Positions 1 to 8,696 of a DNA stretch of 53,240 nt are shown in pieces (within the stretch, counting starts at the first letter, position 1; the number at the start of each line of letters is the position of its first letter). The position numbers were made by a program, and so were the translations under genes. The stretch is from Halotalea alkalilenta DSM 17697 (lineage in GTDB: Bacteria; Pseudomonadota; Gammaproteobacteria; Pseudomonadales; Halomonadaceae), in the NCBI RefSeq assembly GCF_000621205.1, contig NZ_JHYY01000040.1, forward strand, positions 1 through 53,240. The letters run 5' to 3'. The notes below the pieces were generated by a model. It was not told where the DNA came from. It saw nothing but the letters and a program-made list of their open reading frames with translations, and made no database searches.

Positions 1-262
1 CCCCCTGAAAGGGGACGCGCCGCCACGAGATCGCGAAACCCTGGCCGATCAATCGCTTGCCCTCGGGTCGGCGCGCATGGACGTCTGACCGCCATGGATG
101 GCGGGAATGCGGAAAATGCAGGAGCAGTTTTTCCGCCCTGTCCGGGCGCGCCTTTTGCGACATCCATGTCGCAAACCCCGGTGCAATCGATTGCCGGCCA
201 GCGCGCTCTCGGAGGCGGCTGGAAGCCATCGTGGCATCTTCAAATACTTTGTCAGCCGTCTG
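1..262. other. Non-coding or unrecognised left edge
   Basis: No convincing gene is visible here on either strand; the short reading frames are rich in Arg, Ser and Pro and look like GC-rich noise. The region lies downstream of sspB. It contains one perfect inverted repeat, listed separately. Confidence 0.5.
154..175. repeat. 22-bp perfect inverted repeat
   Basis: TTTGCGACA and TGTCGCAAA flank a four-base TCCA centre. The arms are 9 bp and perfect. There is no T-run behind it, so it resembles an operator-like dyad or a small hairpin more than a terminator. No adjacent start codon is seen inside the window, so its target is unknown. Confidence 0.5.
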
Positions 263-292
263 AAAAAAAGGAGGCCCCGGGCCTCCTTTTTT
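263..292. terminator. Bidirectional intrinsic terminator after sspB
   Basis: GGAGGCCC pairs with GGGCCTCC, with seven A on the left and six T on the right. On either strand this gives a GC-rich stem followed by a U-run. It lies about 40 bases past the sspB stop on the minus strand and closes the rplM-rpsI-sspA-sspB direction. It is the only hairpin in the window with clear A and T tracts. Confidence 0.85.
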
Positions 293-329
293 CGCTTTCT
301 CATTCCGGCCCAACCGCTCGGATCGAGAC

Positions 330-788
330 CTACTTGATCACTCGCAGCGAAGGTCGCTTACGCTCGGGGCGGTCGTCATCCCCTCCTGGCGCAGGGTTCT
401 CCTCGTGCTCGGCGCGGCCTTCGTTGGGCACGCTCTCGAGCTTGGCACCGTTTTCTTCGTCTTCCGGCTGCGGCAGCACCGGTTCGTGACCAAAGACCAT
501 CCCCGCCCCGCTTTCCCGCGAGTAGATCGCCACCAGCGCGTCGATCGGCACCCAGACTTCCATCGGCTCGCCACCGAAGCGGGCATTGAAGCTGATCATC
601 TCGTTCTCGATTCGCAGATCGCGCACTGCGGTCGGCGCGATGTTGAGGACGATCTGGCCGTTCTGGACGAACTGCTTCGGCACTACGACGTGTTCCTGCA
701 TCGCATCGACCACGATGTAGGGGGTATGGTCATTGTCGAGCAGCCAATCGTAGAGCGCGCGGGTCAGATAGGGTCGACTCGAGAGCAT
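330..788 (-). CDS. sspB: ClpXP adaptor SspB
   Basis: SspB is the specificity-enhancing adaptor that delivers ssrA-tagged peptides and some other substrates to the ClpXP protease in the cytoplasm. The 152-residue protein starts with the family's typical MLSSRPYLTRALYDWLLDN and has the folded substrate-binding domain in residues 1-105. An acidic, poorly conserved linker follows, then the C-terminal RPSLRVIK, which is the ClpX-docking tail. The ATG is preceded by AGGAGTGATATTCG. It follows sspA by 93 bases on the same strand, the usual sspAB pairing, and is followed by a strong terminator. Confidence 0.95.
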   Translation of the reverse strand: MLSSRPYLTRALYDWLLDNDHTPYIVVDAMQEHVVVPKQFVQNGQIVLNIAPTAVRDLRIENEMISFNARFGGEPMEVWVPIDALVAIYSRESGAGMVFGHEPVLPQPEDEENGAKLESVPNEGRAEHEENPAPGGDDDRPERKRPSLRVIK

Positions 789-881
789 CGAATATCACTC
801 CTGAAGCGTTTCGCGCTTCGTTCCAATGTATGGCAACGGCATCCGCCGTCGATCTCCCGACCGGGCGGGAAACGCCGCACC

Positions 882-1514
882 TCAGCGACGCAGTTCGCGT
901 TCGGCTTCGAGCAGCGAGTCACGGAACGCATCGCGATTGAACAACCGCTCCATGTAGCCGAGCAGCGGCTTGACCTGTTTCTCCGGCAGCTCGACGCCCA
1001 GGCTCGGCAGACGCCACAGGATCGGTGCGATGCAGCAGTCCACCAGCGAGAACTCCTCGCTCATGAAAAACGGCATGTCATCGAAGATCGGCGCGATACC
1101 GATCAGGCTCTCGCGCAGCGATTTGCGCGCCTGTTCGACTTCCTTCTTCGACGAGCCCGCAGATACGATCGCATCGACCATCGGGCACCATTCGCGCTCG
1201 ATCCGGTACATCCACAGCCGGCTCTGCGCGCGCGCGACCGGATAGACCGGCAGCAGCGGCGGGTGCGGGAAGCGCTCGTCGAGATACTCCATCATCACCT
1301 TCGACTCGTAGAGCACCAGCTCGCGGTCGATCAGCGTCGGTACGCTGTTGTAGGGATTCTGGTCGATCAGCTCCTCGGGATGATTGTCCTCGTCGACCTC
1401 GGTGATATCGACCGAGACGCCTTTCTCGGCGAGTACGATGCGTACACGGTGACTGTAATGATCGTCACGACCCGAGTAGAAAGTCATCGAGGACCGCTTG
1501 GCTACGACTCCCAT
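882..1514 (-). CDS. sspA: Stringent starvation protein A, GST-fold RNA polymerase-associated factor
   Basis: SspA binds RNA polymerase and alters promoter choice under starvation, acid stress and phage growth. The 210-residue protein has a thioredoxin-like N-terminal half (about residues 8-85, including [16 protein letters not shown]) and an alpha-helical GST C-terminal half with the conserved [20 protein letters not shown] stretch. The start ATG has a good Shine-Dalgarno (AAGGAGTGTTCC) and an extended -10 promoter upstream. It lies directly downstream of rpsI; in many relatives the cytochrome bc1 genes petABC sit between the two, and here they do not. Confidence 0.95.
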   Translation of the reverse strand: MGVVAKRSSMTFYSGRDDHYSHRVRIVLAEKGVSVDITEVDEDNHPEELIDQNPYNSVPTLIDRELVLYESKVMMEYLDERFPHPPLLPVYPVARAQSRLWMYRIEREWCPMVDAIVSAGSSKKEVEQARKSLRESLIGIAPIFDDMPFFMSEEFSLVDCCIAPILWRLPSLGVELPEKQVKPLLGYMERLFNRDAFRDSLLEAERELRR

Positions 1515-1543
1515 GGAACACTCCTTGATCTAAGCGAGGGCAG

Positions 1544-1552
1544 ATGATAGCA
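1544..1552 (-). promoter_or_regulatory. Extended -10 promoter for sspA
   Basis: On the minus strand the sequence TGCTATCAT gives an extended -10 (TGn plus TATCAT) about 30 bases before the sspA ATG. No good -35 is visible at 17 bases, which fits an extended -10 promoter. It suggests sspAB can be transcribed separately from rplM-rpsI. Confidence 0.5.
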
Positions 1553-1602
1553 CGCTCACCGCTGCTGCGGGTGAGAGGCGCGCCGACACAGGCCATTCAA
1601 CG

Positions 1603-1637
1603 CGATCGCCCGGCCCCCTGAGGGGTCCGGGCGATCG
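1603..1637. terminator. Hairpin after rpsI (no U-run)
   Basis: CGATCGCCCGG plus CCCC pairs with GGGG plus CCGGGCGATCG around CTGA, with one unpaired T. The roughly 15-bp stem lies 45 bases past the rpsI stop and just before the sspA promoter. There is no T-tract on either side, so it may be a weak terminator, an attenuator or an RNA-stability element. Confidence 0.5.
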
Positions 1638-1681
1638 TAGGACGCATCGAGCGGACGGCGAGCGCCCACCCGATACGGGGA

Positions 1682-2068
1682 TCAGCGCTTGGAGAACTGC
1701 GGGCGACGACGCGCCTTGCGCAGGCCGACCTTCTTACGCTCGACCTTACGCGCATCGCGGGTGACGTAGCCAGCCGCACGCAGCTGCGAACGCAGCTCTT
1801 CGTTGTAGTCCAGCAGCGCACGAGTGATGCCGTGACGAATGGCGCCCGCCTGGGAAGACGCGCCGCCACCAGCGACGGTGACGTAGATGTCGAACTGCTC
1901 GGTGGTCTGGGTCAGCTCGAGCGGCTGACGAACCACCAGGCGAGCGGTCGGACGACCGAAGTATTCGCTCAGCTCGCGCTGATTGACGGTGATCTTGCCG
2001 GTGCCCGGCTTGATGAATACGCGCGCTGTGGAGGTCTTGCGACGTCCGGTGCCGTAGTACTGTGCCAT
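1682..2068 (-). CDS. rpsI: 30S ribosomal protein S9
   Basis: S9 is a small-subunit head protein whose C-terminal tail reaches the P-site tRNA. The 128-residue sequence shows the family start [18 protein letters not shown], the central [15 protein letters not shown] block and the basic tail [11 protein letters not shown] ending in the universal lysine-arginine. A Shine-Dalgarno GAGGGAT lies nine bases before the ATG. It follows rplM by 17 bases and is co-transcribed with it. Confidence 0.98.
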   Translation of the reverse strand: MAQYYGTGRRKTSTARVFIKPGTGKITVNQRELSEYFGRPTARLVVRQPLELTQTTEQFDIYVTVAGGGASSQAGAIRHGITRALLDYNEELRSQLRAAGYVTRDARKVERKKVGLRKARRRPQFSKR

Positions 2069-2085
2069 GTGCTCTATCCCTCGAT

Positions 2086-2514
2086 TCAGATGTTCAGTTC
2101 TTTGGGCTGCTGTGCGGCGTGCGGATGCTCGGCGCCCGGGTAGACCCGAAGCTTCTTGTGCATCGCGCGGCCCAGCGGACCTTTCGGCAGCATGCCCTTG
2201 ACCGCGATCTCGATGACACGCTCGGGAGCGTGGCCGATCATCTGTTCGAAGGTCATGGAGCGCAGACCACCCGGGTAACCGGTATGGCGATAGTAGCGCT
2301 TGTCGGACGTCTTGTTGCCGGTCACACGCACCTTGTCGGCGTTGATCACGACGATGTAGTCGCCGGTGTCGACGTGCGGGGTGTACTCGGGTTTGTGCTT
2401 GCCGCGCAGGCGGCGAGCCAGCTCGGTCGCGAGACGGCCGAGGGTCTTGTTGGTCGCGTCGACGACGTACCAGTCGCGCTGAACGGTCTGCGGTGTAGCG
2501 CTGAACGTTTTCAT
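2086..2514 (-). CDS. rplM: 50S ribosomal protein L13
   Basis: L13 is an early-assembling large-subunit protein. The start [20 protein letters not shown] is chosen over an in-frame start 42 codons upstream because it matches the family N-terminus, gives the normal 142 residues, and lies downstream of the promoter. Conserved blocks include LGRLAT and the [12 protein letters not shown] motif near residues 110-121. TAAGG precedes the ATG. It is the first gene of the rplM-rpsI operon. The E. coli homologue regulates its own leader; the leader here (about 107 nt) was not shown to carry such a site. Confidence 0.97.
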   Translation of the reverse strand: MKTFSATPQTVQRDWYVVDATNKTLGRLATELARRLRGKHKPEYTPHVDTGDYIVVINADKVRVTGNKTSDKRYYRHTGYPGGLRSMTFEQMIGHAPERVIEIAVKGMLPKGPLGRAMHKKLRVYPGAEHPHAAQQPKELNI

Positions 2515-2627
2515 CAGATTTACCTTAGTCGGGCATCGAGAGCCGCTCTGGGCGACGCAGGAATGCCAGTCCCTATTTTTCTTGGTTGTCACGCCGCGGA
2601 CGACGGACAACATTCGAGCGAGCGCGC

Positions 2628-2656
2628 ATTGTACAGGCACGCGCGAGCGGAGTTAA
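2628..2656 (-). promoter_or_regulatory. Sigma-70 promoter of rplM-rpsI
   Basis: On the minus strand TTAACT and TACAAT are separated by 17 bases, a near-consensus housekeeping promoter. The predicted transcript starts near 2621 and has a leader of about 107 bases before rplM. Confidence 0.8.
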
Positions 2657-2691
2657 CCCCCCGGACAGGGTTTTTCTCCGCGCCCCGGGCC

Positions 2692-3870
2692 TCAAGGCTT
2701 GTGCGGCAGCGAAAGAAATTCCCGCGAGCGCATCTCCTGCAAACGGGACAGAGTGCGCTGGAACTCGAAAGAGAGATCGCCCCCCTGGTAGAGAGACTCG
2801 ATGCCGGTCTCGAGCGTCATCACCATCTTCACCGCGCGGTCATAGAACTCGTCGACCAGGTTGATGAACCGCCGCGCCTGGTCCTGCTTCTCGCCACCGA
2901 GACAGGGCACGTGGGACAGCAGCACGGTGTGATAGCGTCGCGACAGCTCGATGTAGTCGTTCTGGCTGCGCGGGCCGTCGCAGAGCATCGAGAAATCGAA
3001 CCAGATCACCCCTTCATGCTCGCGCTTGGCGGTGAGCGTACGGTTGTTGATGCGGATGTCCACATCGCTCTCGCCTTCATCGCCGGCGACCTTGGCGAAG
3101 GTCTCGGCCAGGGTGCGCTCCGCCGCCTCGTCGTCGGGGGCGTGGAACAGGTCGAGCTGCTCGAGCGCGCGCAGCCGGTAATCGATGCCGGAATCGACAT
3201 TGACCACCTCGCAGTGCTGGTTGAGCAGCGCGATCGCGGGCAGGAAGCGCGCACGCTGCAAACCGTTCTCGTACAGCCGGTCGGGCACGATGTTGGAGGT
3301 CGCGACCAGCACCACCCCCTCCTCGAACAGCGCCTCGAGCAGGTTGCCGAGGATCATCGCATCGGTGATGTCCTTGACGTAGAACTCGTCGAAGCAGATC
3401 ACCTGGGCCTCCGAGGCGAACTTCGCCGCCACCCGCTTGAGCGGGTTCTTCTCGCCCTTGAAGTGATCGAGCTCCTGGTGCACCCGCTGCATGAAACGGT
3501 TGAAGTGGGTGCGCATCTTGTCGCTGAACGGCAGGCTGTCGTGGAACGTATCGACCAGATAGGTCTTGCCGCGCCCCACCCCGCCCCAGAAGTACAGCCC
3601 GCGGACGCTCGGCAGCAGCGGCGGGCGCGGCTCCGACGCCGGTTTCGAGCGGGAGAAGAAGCCGGCTACCTTGGACTTCACCGCGGCCGGCGGACGCCCC
3701 GGCTTGAGCCGCTCGCGCGGGGTCGCCACCAGCTCATCGAAGAGGCGCTGCAAGTGCCCCACCGCCCGCTCCTGGGCGGCGTCGTACTGGAAGTCCTCGC
3801 GTTCGAGGTCCTGGCGATAGCGCGCCATCGGCGAGCGCTGATCAAACGGCCGTGAGCTGGTGGTGACCAT
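2692..3870 (-). CDS. zapE: Cell-division ATPase ZapE (AFG1 family)
   Basis: ZapE is a P-loop ATPase associated with the Z-ring during late constriction and oxygen-limited growth; its mitochondrial relative is AFG1/LACE1. Walker A GGVGRGKT follows GLYFW, Walker B is VICFDEFYV, and the C-terminal FINLVDEFYDRAVK block is typical. The start MVTTSSRPF is preferred because AAGAGACGAC precedes it; starts at 3900 (only about eight bases from the predicted transcript start) and at MARYRQDL (3828) are alternatives. The protein is about 392 residues, near the family length. It is transcribed divergently from zapG. Confidence 0.93.
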   Translation of the reverse strand: MVTTSSRPFDQRSPMARYRQDLEREDFQYDAAQERAVGHLQRLFDELVATPRERLKPGRPPAAVKSKVAGFFSRSKPASEPRPPLLPSVRGLYFWGGVGRGKTYLVDTFHDSLPFSDKMRTHFNRFMQRVHQELDHFKGEKNPLKRVAAKFASEAQVICFDEFYVKDITDAMILGNLLEALFEEGVVLVATSNIVPDRLYENGLQRARFLPAIALLNQHCEVVNVDSGIDYRLRALEQLDLFHAPDDEAAERTLAETFAKVAGDEGESDVDIRINNRTLTAKREHEGVIWFDFSMLCDGPRSQNDYIELSRRYHTVLLSHVPCLGGEKQDQARRFINLVDEFYDRAVKMVMTLETGIESLYQGGDLSFEFQRTLSRLQEMRSREFLSLPHKP

Positions 3871-3914
3871 GTCGTCTCTTGTCGCCCCTGGGGTCGTCAT
3901 GATGTAGGCGGGAC

Positions 3915-3942
3915 AGTATAAGCCCCGCCGGCGCTCGACCAA
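3915..3942 (-). promoter_or_regulatory. Sigma-70 promoter of zapE
   Basis: On the minus strand TTGGTC and TATACT are 16 bases apart (17 if TTTGGT is used). It is placed just upstream of the zapE start and back-to-back with the zapG promoter. Confidence 0.7.
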
Positions 3943-3973
3943 AGCGCAGCCATCACCAGCGTGCCGCGGCGCG

Positions 3974-4004
3974 TTGACCCTGCCGCGACCTAACCGCCTA
4001 TAAT
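3974..4004 (+). promoter_or_regulatory. Sigma-70 promoter of zapG
   Basis: TTGACC and a perfect TATAAT are 19 bases apart on the plus strand. The spacing is long, but the -10 is ideal. It drives zapG and probably the acetyltransferase gene behind it, with a leader of about 120 bases. Confidence 0.65.
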
Positions 4005-4130
4005 GGGCGCCACCGTCGGCAGGCCGTTGAAAACTCATCTGCCGGCCATGGTCGACCACGGACAGGGACGTTCCGCGGCCCCTCTGCTCGGGCGCCCGGG
4101 CGTTCGCTACGATTGAGGAGCAGGAGTGCG

Positions 4131-4586
4131 ATGAGCGACAACATCTGGGTACTTGGAACCGTCTGCCTGCTGGTCGGCGTCATCATCGGTGCGATCGGCT
4201 ATCGCTTCTTCGCCGGTGGAGCCTCGGGGCGCAGCGCCGAGCGACGGCTGGCCGAGCGCGATGCCGAGATCCGCCAGCTGCGCACCAGTCTCAATGCCCA
4301 CTTCGCCCGCATGAGCGAGCTCGCCGACGGCCTCCAGCGCCAGACCCGCGAACTGACCAGCGAACTCGCCGGAGAGGCCGAACGACTGGCCGACGACGGC
4401 GGGGTCAAGCGTCGCCTCGGCCTGCTCTCCGGCCGGCGCAGCCTCGAAGAGGTCGAAGAGGAAGAAGCGGCAAGCCTCGCGGTGCCGCGCGACTACGCCG
4501 ACGCCAAAGGCACGCTCGCCGAGGACTACGGCATCAAGCGCGCGGACGATGAAGCCGAAGGCATCACCCCACCACCGCGCTACTGA
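4131..4586 (+). CDS. zapG: Inner-membrane division/envelope protein ZapG (YhcB, DUF1043)
   Basis: YhcB/ZapG is a small inner-membrane protein linked to cell division and to coordination of envelope synthesis. The protein has one N-terminal transmembrane helix (about residues 4-26), then a coiled-coil-like charged region (residues 35-85) and a disordered acidic tail ending TPPPRY. The ATG start MSDNIWVL is chosen over an upstream TTG because GAGGAGCAGGAG lies immediately before it. At 151 residues it is slightly longer than the E. coli protein (about 130). Confidence 0.88.
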   Translation: MSDNIWVLGTVCLLVGVIIGAIGYRFFAGGASGRSAERRLAERDAEIRQLRTSLNAHFARMSELADGLQRQTRELTSELAGEAERLADDGGVKRRLGLLSGRRSLEEVEEEEAASLAVPRDYADAKGTLAEDYGIKRADDEAEGITPPPRY

Positions 4587-4594
4587 TCCGGCCA

Positions 4595-5104
4595 ATGTCG
4601 CCACCTGCGCTGCTGCGCCTGATGCGGGAAACGGATCTTCCCGCCGTACTCAGGCTGCAGGCGGCCTGCTATCACGAACTCGAGCCTGAGTCCCAGGCGA
4701 CGCTCGAAAGCAAACGCGCCGCCTCCACGCGCAGCTGCTGGGTCGCCGAGCGTGACGGCCAGGCACTTGCCTACCTCTTCACCCTGCCATGGCGCTTCGA
4801 CGCACCGCCCGCGCTGGACGCCCGCTGCGAGGGCCTGCCGCTCGCACCCGATACCCTCTACGTCCATGACCTGGCGATCGCGCCGGAAGCGAGGGGCCAA
4901 GGCATCGGCGAACGCCTGGTCGAAGCCGCGCTAGCGTTCGGCCGCGCCGAGGGCCTCGAGCGCTCCTCGCTGATCGCGGTCCAGGGCGCGCAGCGCTATT
5001 GGTGTCGCCACGGCTACCGGCCGCTCGATCCTCTCAGCGCCACGATCGCCGCACGCCTCGAGAGCTATCCAAGCGGCGCATGCTACATGTGGCGTACGCT
5101 CTAG
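4595..5104 (+). CDS. GNAT-family N-acetyltransferase
   Basis: The 169-residue protein has the GNAT fold. Motif A is at about residues 90-115 (VHDLAIAPEARGQGIGERLV), containing the acetyl-CoA pyrophosphate-binding RGQGIG. The C-terminal RYWCRHGYRPL resembles the GNAT motif B region with the 'YxRxGF' signature. The substrate cannot be told from the sequence. It starts eight bases after zapG and probably shares its transcript; its 3' end converges with the Nif3 gene across 28 bases. Confidence 0.85.
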   Translation: MSPPALLRLMRETDLPAVLRLQAACYHELEPESQATLESKRAASTRSCWVAERDGQALAYLFTLPWRFDAPPALDARCEGLPLAPDTLYVHDLAIAPEARGQGIGERLVEAALAFGRAEGLERSSLIAVQGAQRYWCRHGYRPLDPLSATIAARLESYPSGACYMWRTL

Positions 5105-5132
5105 GGCTTTGAGGCTCGTCCGCCCCACGCGC

Positions 5133-5891
5133 TCAGACCGGGTTATCGATATCGACGAAGCGATGCTCGATGTCGAAGCCCGAGGCGAGCCACTCACCCA
5201 GCGCCCTGATCCCATCGCGCTCGGTGGCGTGATGGCCGGCGGCGAAGTAGCTGATGCCCAGCTCGCGCGCCAGGTGAGTGGTACGCTCGGAAATCTCCCC
5301 CGAAACGAAAGCGTCGGCACCGCCTGCATGGGCGGCTTCGATCATGTCCTGGGCGCCCCCGGTGCACCAGCAGATCCGCTCGAGCGGCCGATCGTGCCCC
5401 TGGATCACCAGCGGCGCGCGGCCAAGGCGCTGCTCGAGCCGTGCGGCGAAGCCGCAGTGATCGAGGATTCGGTCGGCACGCCCGGAGTAGAGCAGTCCGG
5501 TACCGAGCTCGCCGTCCAGCGCCCGCTCCACCCGCCAGCCCATCCGCTCACCGAGCAGCGCGTTATTGCCAAGCCGTGGATGGGCGTCGAGCGGCAGATG
5601 CCAGGCGACCAGGTTGATCCGATGCTCGAGCAGGGTGGCAAGCCGTCGACGCTTGATCCCGACCACCCCGACTGGCTCGCTCTTCCAGAAGTAGCCATGG
5701 TGGACCAGGAGGAGATCGGCCTCCCACTCCACCGCCTGGTCGAGCAGCGCCTGGCAGGCAGTGACGCCGCTCATCACCCGCTTTATCCCGCTCTTGCCCT
5801 CGACCTGCAGGCCGTTGAGGGTGTAGTCCTTGAAACGATCGGCGGCGAGCTCGCGACTCATCGCCTCGATCATCGCATCGCGGTCGGCCAT
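5133..5891 (-). CDS. Nif3/DUF34 dinuclear-metal protein (YbgI-like)
   Basis: This family, sometimes called GTP cyclohydrolase I type 2 homologue, binds two metal ions; its cellular role remains uncertain. Metal-ligand candidates are the HH of LLLVHHGYFW (about residues 63-64), the histidine and aspartate of AWHLPLDAH, and the histidine and glutamate of FAAGHHATERDGI near the C-terminus. The start MADRDAM is supported by GGAGAAGACCC; an in-frame upstream start would add residues not typical of the family. At 252 residues it matches YbgI length. It lies divergently next to degS, the arrangement seen beside algW in pseudomonads. Confidence 0.9.
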   Translation of the reverse strand: MADRDAMIEAMSRELAADRFKDYTLNGLQVEGKSGIKRVMSGVTACQALLDQAVEWEADLLLVHHGYFWKSEPVGVVGIKRRRLATLLEHRINLVAWHLPLDAHPRLGNNALLGERMGWRVERALDGELGTGLLYSGRADRILDHCGFAARLEQRLGRAPLVIQGHDRPLERICWCTGGAQDMIEAAHAGGADAFVSGEISERTTHLARELGISYFAAGHHATERDGIRALGEWLASGFDIEHRFVDIDNPV

Positions 5892-6029
5892 TGGGTCTTC
5901 TCCACTGGTGGATTTTGTCGCCGTCGACGCTACCATGTTGGCCGCGGCGATCAAGGCGTAACCTCGCCGATGTACCGCCTTACCCACCCGTCGCCCGGCA
6001 GCGCCGAGCGACCGATCTAGGAAACCGCC

Positions 6030-7238
6030 ATGCGTCGATTCCTGGCCCCGCTGATCTGGCCAGCCATTTGTGGCGTGCTGCTCGCACTGCTGCTGGTCGA
6101 CCACGTTCCACAATTGATCGGCAGCGGCGACCGCGCGACACCCCAGGCACCCGCCACCGTCCAGGCACCGGCCGCCCCGAATGGCCAGACGGGCCCGGCG
6201 GGCTACGCCGACGCGGTCGCCCGCGCCGCGCCCGCGGTGGTCACCGTCTCATCGATGAAGCAGCTCAGTGGTGAAGAGACGCCGCTGATGAACGATCCGT
6301 TCTACCGCCAGTTTCGCCACCCACCGACCAACGCCACCGAGCAGCCGATCAATCTCGGCTCCGGGGTGATCGTCAGCGCCGAGGGCTACATCCTCACCAA
6401 CAACCATGTGATCCGCTCCGCCGACGAAATCGAGGTGACGCTCGCCGACGGCCGAACCACCACCGCAAGCGTGGTCGGCACCGACCCCGATACCGACCTG
6501 GCCGTGCTCAAGATATCTTTGGACAACCTGCCGACCATCGCGCTGGCCGATTCGACCCAGATCCGCACCGGTGATATCGCACTCGCGATCGGCAACCCCT
6601 TCAACGTCGGCCAGACCGTGACCAGCGGGATCATCAGCGCAGTGGGCCGCGCGCGCCTGGGCCTGAGCGCCTACGAGAACTTCATCCAGACCGATGCCTC
6701 GATCAACCCGGGCAACTCGGGCGGCGCACTGGTCAATGCCGAAGGCGCGCTGATCGGGATCAACACCGCGATATTCTCCCGTTCCGGCGGCTCGCAGGGC
6801 ATCGGCTTCGCGATCCCCACCAACGTCGCCCGCAGCGTGCTGGAAGATATCGTCACCCAGGGACAGGTGGTGCGTGGCTGGCTCGGGATCGAGGCGCAGC
6901 AGGAAATGCCGCTGGCCCGTTCGCTCAACTTCAACACCCCGGGCAGCGTCGTGGTGACCAGCGTAGTGCCCAACGGACCCGCCGCGAGCGCGGGAGTGCG
7001 GGTGGGAGATCGCATCCTGGCGATCGACGGTGCGCCGCTGCTGGACCCCAATGCGGCGATCAACGAGATCGCCGATGCGCGCCCCGGCACCATCATCGCG
7101 CTGATTCTCGATCGCGGTGGCCACCGCCTCGAGGCACGCATCACCGTCGGCGTACGCCCGCCCAACCTGCCGACCATCTTCAACCCACTGCAGTCCAGCG
7201 ACAGCGGCGAACAGAACGCCCCTCCCACCCCTCCCTAG
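6030..7238 (+). CDS. degS: Periplasmic serine protease DegS/AlgW (HtrA family)
   Basis: DegS/AlgW is the membrane-anchored protease that cuts the anti-sigma factor (RseA/MucA) when misfolded outer-membrane proteins bind its PDZ domain, starting the envelope-stress response. An N-terminal anchor spans about residues 5-24. The trypsin-like domain carries the triad His126 (TNNHV), Asp156 (DTDLAVL) and Ser230 (NPGNSGG). A single PDZ domain occupies about residues 283-375. One PDZ plus an anchor fits DegS better than two-PDZ DegP. The ATG follows AGGAAACCGCC. At 402 residues it is longer than E. coli DegS, mainly in a Pro/Ala-rich linker and a tail ending in a short proline repeat. Confidence 0.92.
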   Translation: MRRFLAPLIWPAICGVLLALLLVDHVPQLIGSGDRATPQAPATVQAPAAPNGQTGPAGYADAVARAAPAVVTVSSMKQLSGEETPLMNDPFYRQFRHPPTNATEQPINLGSGVIVSAEGYILTNNHVIRSADEIEVTLADGRTTTASVVGTDPDTDLAVLKISLDNLPTIALADSTQIRTGDIALAIGNPFNVGQTVTSGIISAVGRARLGLSAYENFIQTDASINPGNSGGALVNAEGALIGINTAIFSRSGGSQGIGFAIPTNVARSVLEDIVTQGQVVRGWLGIEAQQEMPLARSLNFNTPGSVVVTSVVPNGPAASAGVRVGDRILAIDGAPLLDPNAAINEIADARPGTIIALILDRGGHRLEARITVGVRPPNLPTIFNPLQSSDSGEQNAPPTPP

Positions 7239-7297
7239 CGGGGTCGCGGAGGCGGCAAAGGGCTTCGCACCGCCCGGCGTCGGGCAGCAGCGGCCAC

Positions 7298-7339
7298 AAC
7301 GAGAAGGGCGCGCATCTTTCGACACGCGCCCTTCTCGTT
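7298..7339. terminator. Hairpin between convergent degS and hisD
   Basis: A perfect 15-bp stem (AACGAGAAGGGCGCG with CGCGCCCTTCTCGTT) encloses a 12-base loop. It sits between the two convergent stop codons and could terminate both transcripts. The T-tract is poor, so termination strength is uncertain. Confidence 0.65.
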
Positions 7340-7373
7340 CGAGCCAGCGATCCCCTAGGCGGGTTGACACGCC

Positions 7374-8696
7374 CTAGCGCTTGATTCGATTCTCCGCCGC
7401 TCTCGCGTGCGCGGTCAGCGACTCGCCCCGCGCCAGGATCGAGGCGATCGGCCCGAGGGCGCTCGCGCCTTCAGCGGTGCAGTGGATGATCGAGGAGCGC
7501 TTCTGGAAGTCGTAGACCCCGAGCGGTGAGGAAAAGCGCGCGGTACCCGAAGTCGGCAGCACGTGATTCGGCCCGGCGCAGTAGTCTCCCAACACCTCCG
7601 CGGTATAGCGGCCCATGAAGATCGCACCGGCGTGGCGCACGCCATCGAGCAGCCGTTCGGGCTCGGCCACCGAGAGCTCCAGGTGCTCAGGGGCGATGCG
7701 GTTGACCAGGGCCAGCGCCTCGGCTTCGTCGGCGACTTCGATCAACGCACCGCGCTGACCGAGCGAGGTCTCGATGATCGCGCGGCGCTCCATACCCGGC
7801 AGCTGACGCGAGATGCTCGCCTCCACCTCATCGAGGTGGGCGCGATCCCAGCTGATCAGGATCGCCTGAGCCTGCTCGTCGTGCTCGGCCTGGGAGAACA
7901 GATCCATCGCCAGCCAGTCCGGGTCGGTGCCACCGTCGGATACCACCAGGATCTCCGAAGGCCCGGCGATCATGTCGATGCCGACCTGACCGAACACCGC
8001 ACGCTTGGCGGTGGCGACATAGATGTTGCCGGGACCGACGATCTTATCGACCCGCGGCACGCTCTCGGTGCCGTAGGCGAGCGCCGCCACTGCCTGGGCG
8101 CCGCCGATGGTGAAGACCCGTTCGACGCCGGCGACGTGAGCGGCGGCGAGCACCAGTTCGTTGACCGCGCCATCGGGGGTCGGCACCACCATCACCACCT
8201 CGCCGACGCCAGCGACGCGGGCGGGGATCACGTTCATCAGCACCGAGGAGGGATAGGCGGCCTTACCGCCGGGCACGTAGACGCCCACCCGATCGAGCGG
8301 GGTGACCTTCTGGCCGAGCACGGTGCCATCGGCTTCCTGGTACTGCCAGGACTCGCCACGCTGGCGCAGGTGATAGGCCTCGATTCGCCCAGCCGCGGCT
8401 TCGAGCGCCTCGCGCTGCTCATCCGGCAGCCCGGCGAAGGCGGCGGCGAGTCGCGGGGCTTCGAGCGTCAGCTCGGCCATCGACACGGCGTCGAGGCGAT
8501 CGAAACGACGGGTGCAATCGAGCAGCGCGAGATCACCTTCGCGCCTTACCGCGCGAATGATCTCGTCGACCCGCGTCTGGACCTCTGCGTCGGAGACACC
8601 CTCCCAAGCGAGCAGGGCATCGAGACGGGCATCGAAATCCTCGTCACGGCTGGAGAGCCGCGCAAGCGGTGCGGCGGAAATTGGCATTTCACTCAT
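7374..8696 (-). CDS. hisD: Histidinol dehydrogenase
   Basis: HisD carries out the last two steps of histidine synthesis, oxidising L-histidinol to L-histidine with NAD and a zinc ion. The 440-residue protein shows the family signature around [16 protein letters not shown], the [11 protein letters not shown] block with zinc-binding and catalytic residues, the catalytic RIAPEHLEL, and the C-terminal [12 protein letters not shown]. Its ATG overlaps the hisG stop (ATGA), so translation is coupled. In Pseudomonas hisC follows; here the next gene is the convergent degS, so hisC must be elsewhere if present. Confidence 0.97.
   Translation of the reverse strand: MSEMPISAAPLARLSSRDEDFDARLDALLAWEGVSDAEVQTRVDEIIRAVRREGDLALLDCTRRFDRLDAVSMAELTLEAPRLAAAFAGLPDEQREALEAAAGRIEAYHLRQRGESWQYQEADGTVLGQKVTPLDRVGVYVPGGKAAYPSSVLMNVIPARVAGVGEVVMVVPTPDGAVNELVLAAAHVAGVERVFTIGGAQAVAALAYGTESVPRVDKIVGPGNIYVATAKRAVFGQVGIDMIAGPSEILVVSDGGTDPDWLAMDLFSQAEHDEQAQAILISWDRAHLDEVEASISRQLPGMERRAIIETSLGQRGALIEVADEAEALALVNRIAPEHLELSVAEPERLLDGVRHAGAIFMGRYTAEVLGDYCAGPNHVLPTSGTARFSSPLGVYDFQKRSSIIHCTAEGASALGPIASILARGESLTAHARAAENRIKR

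Noticed and set aside
2062-3855. Plus-strand open frame of nearly 600 codons opposite rplM and zapE
   Set aside because: It overlaps conserved rplM and zapE on the other strand and shows no domain.
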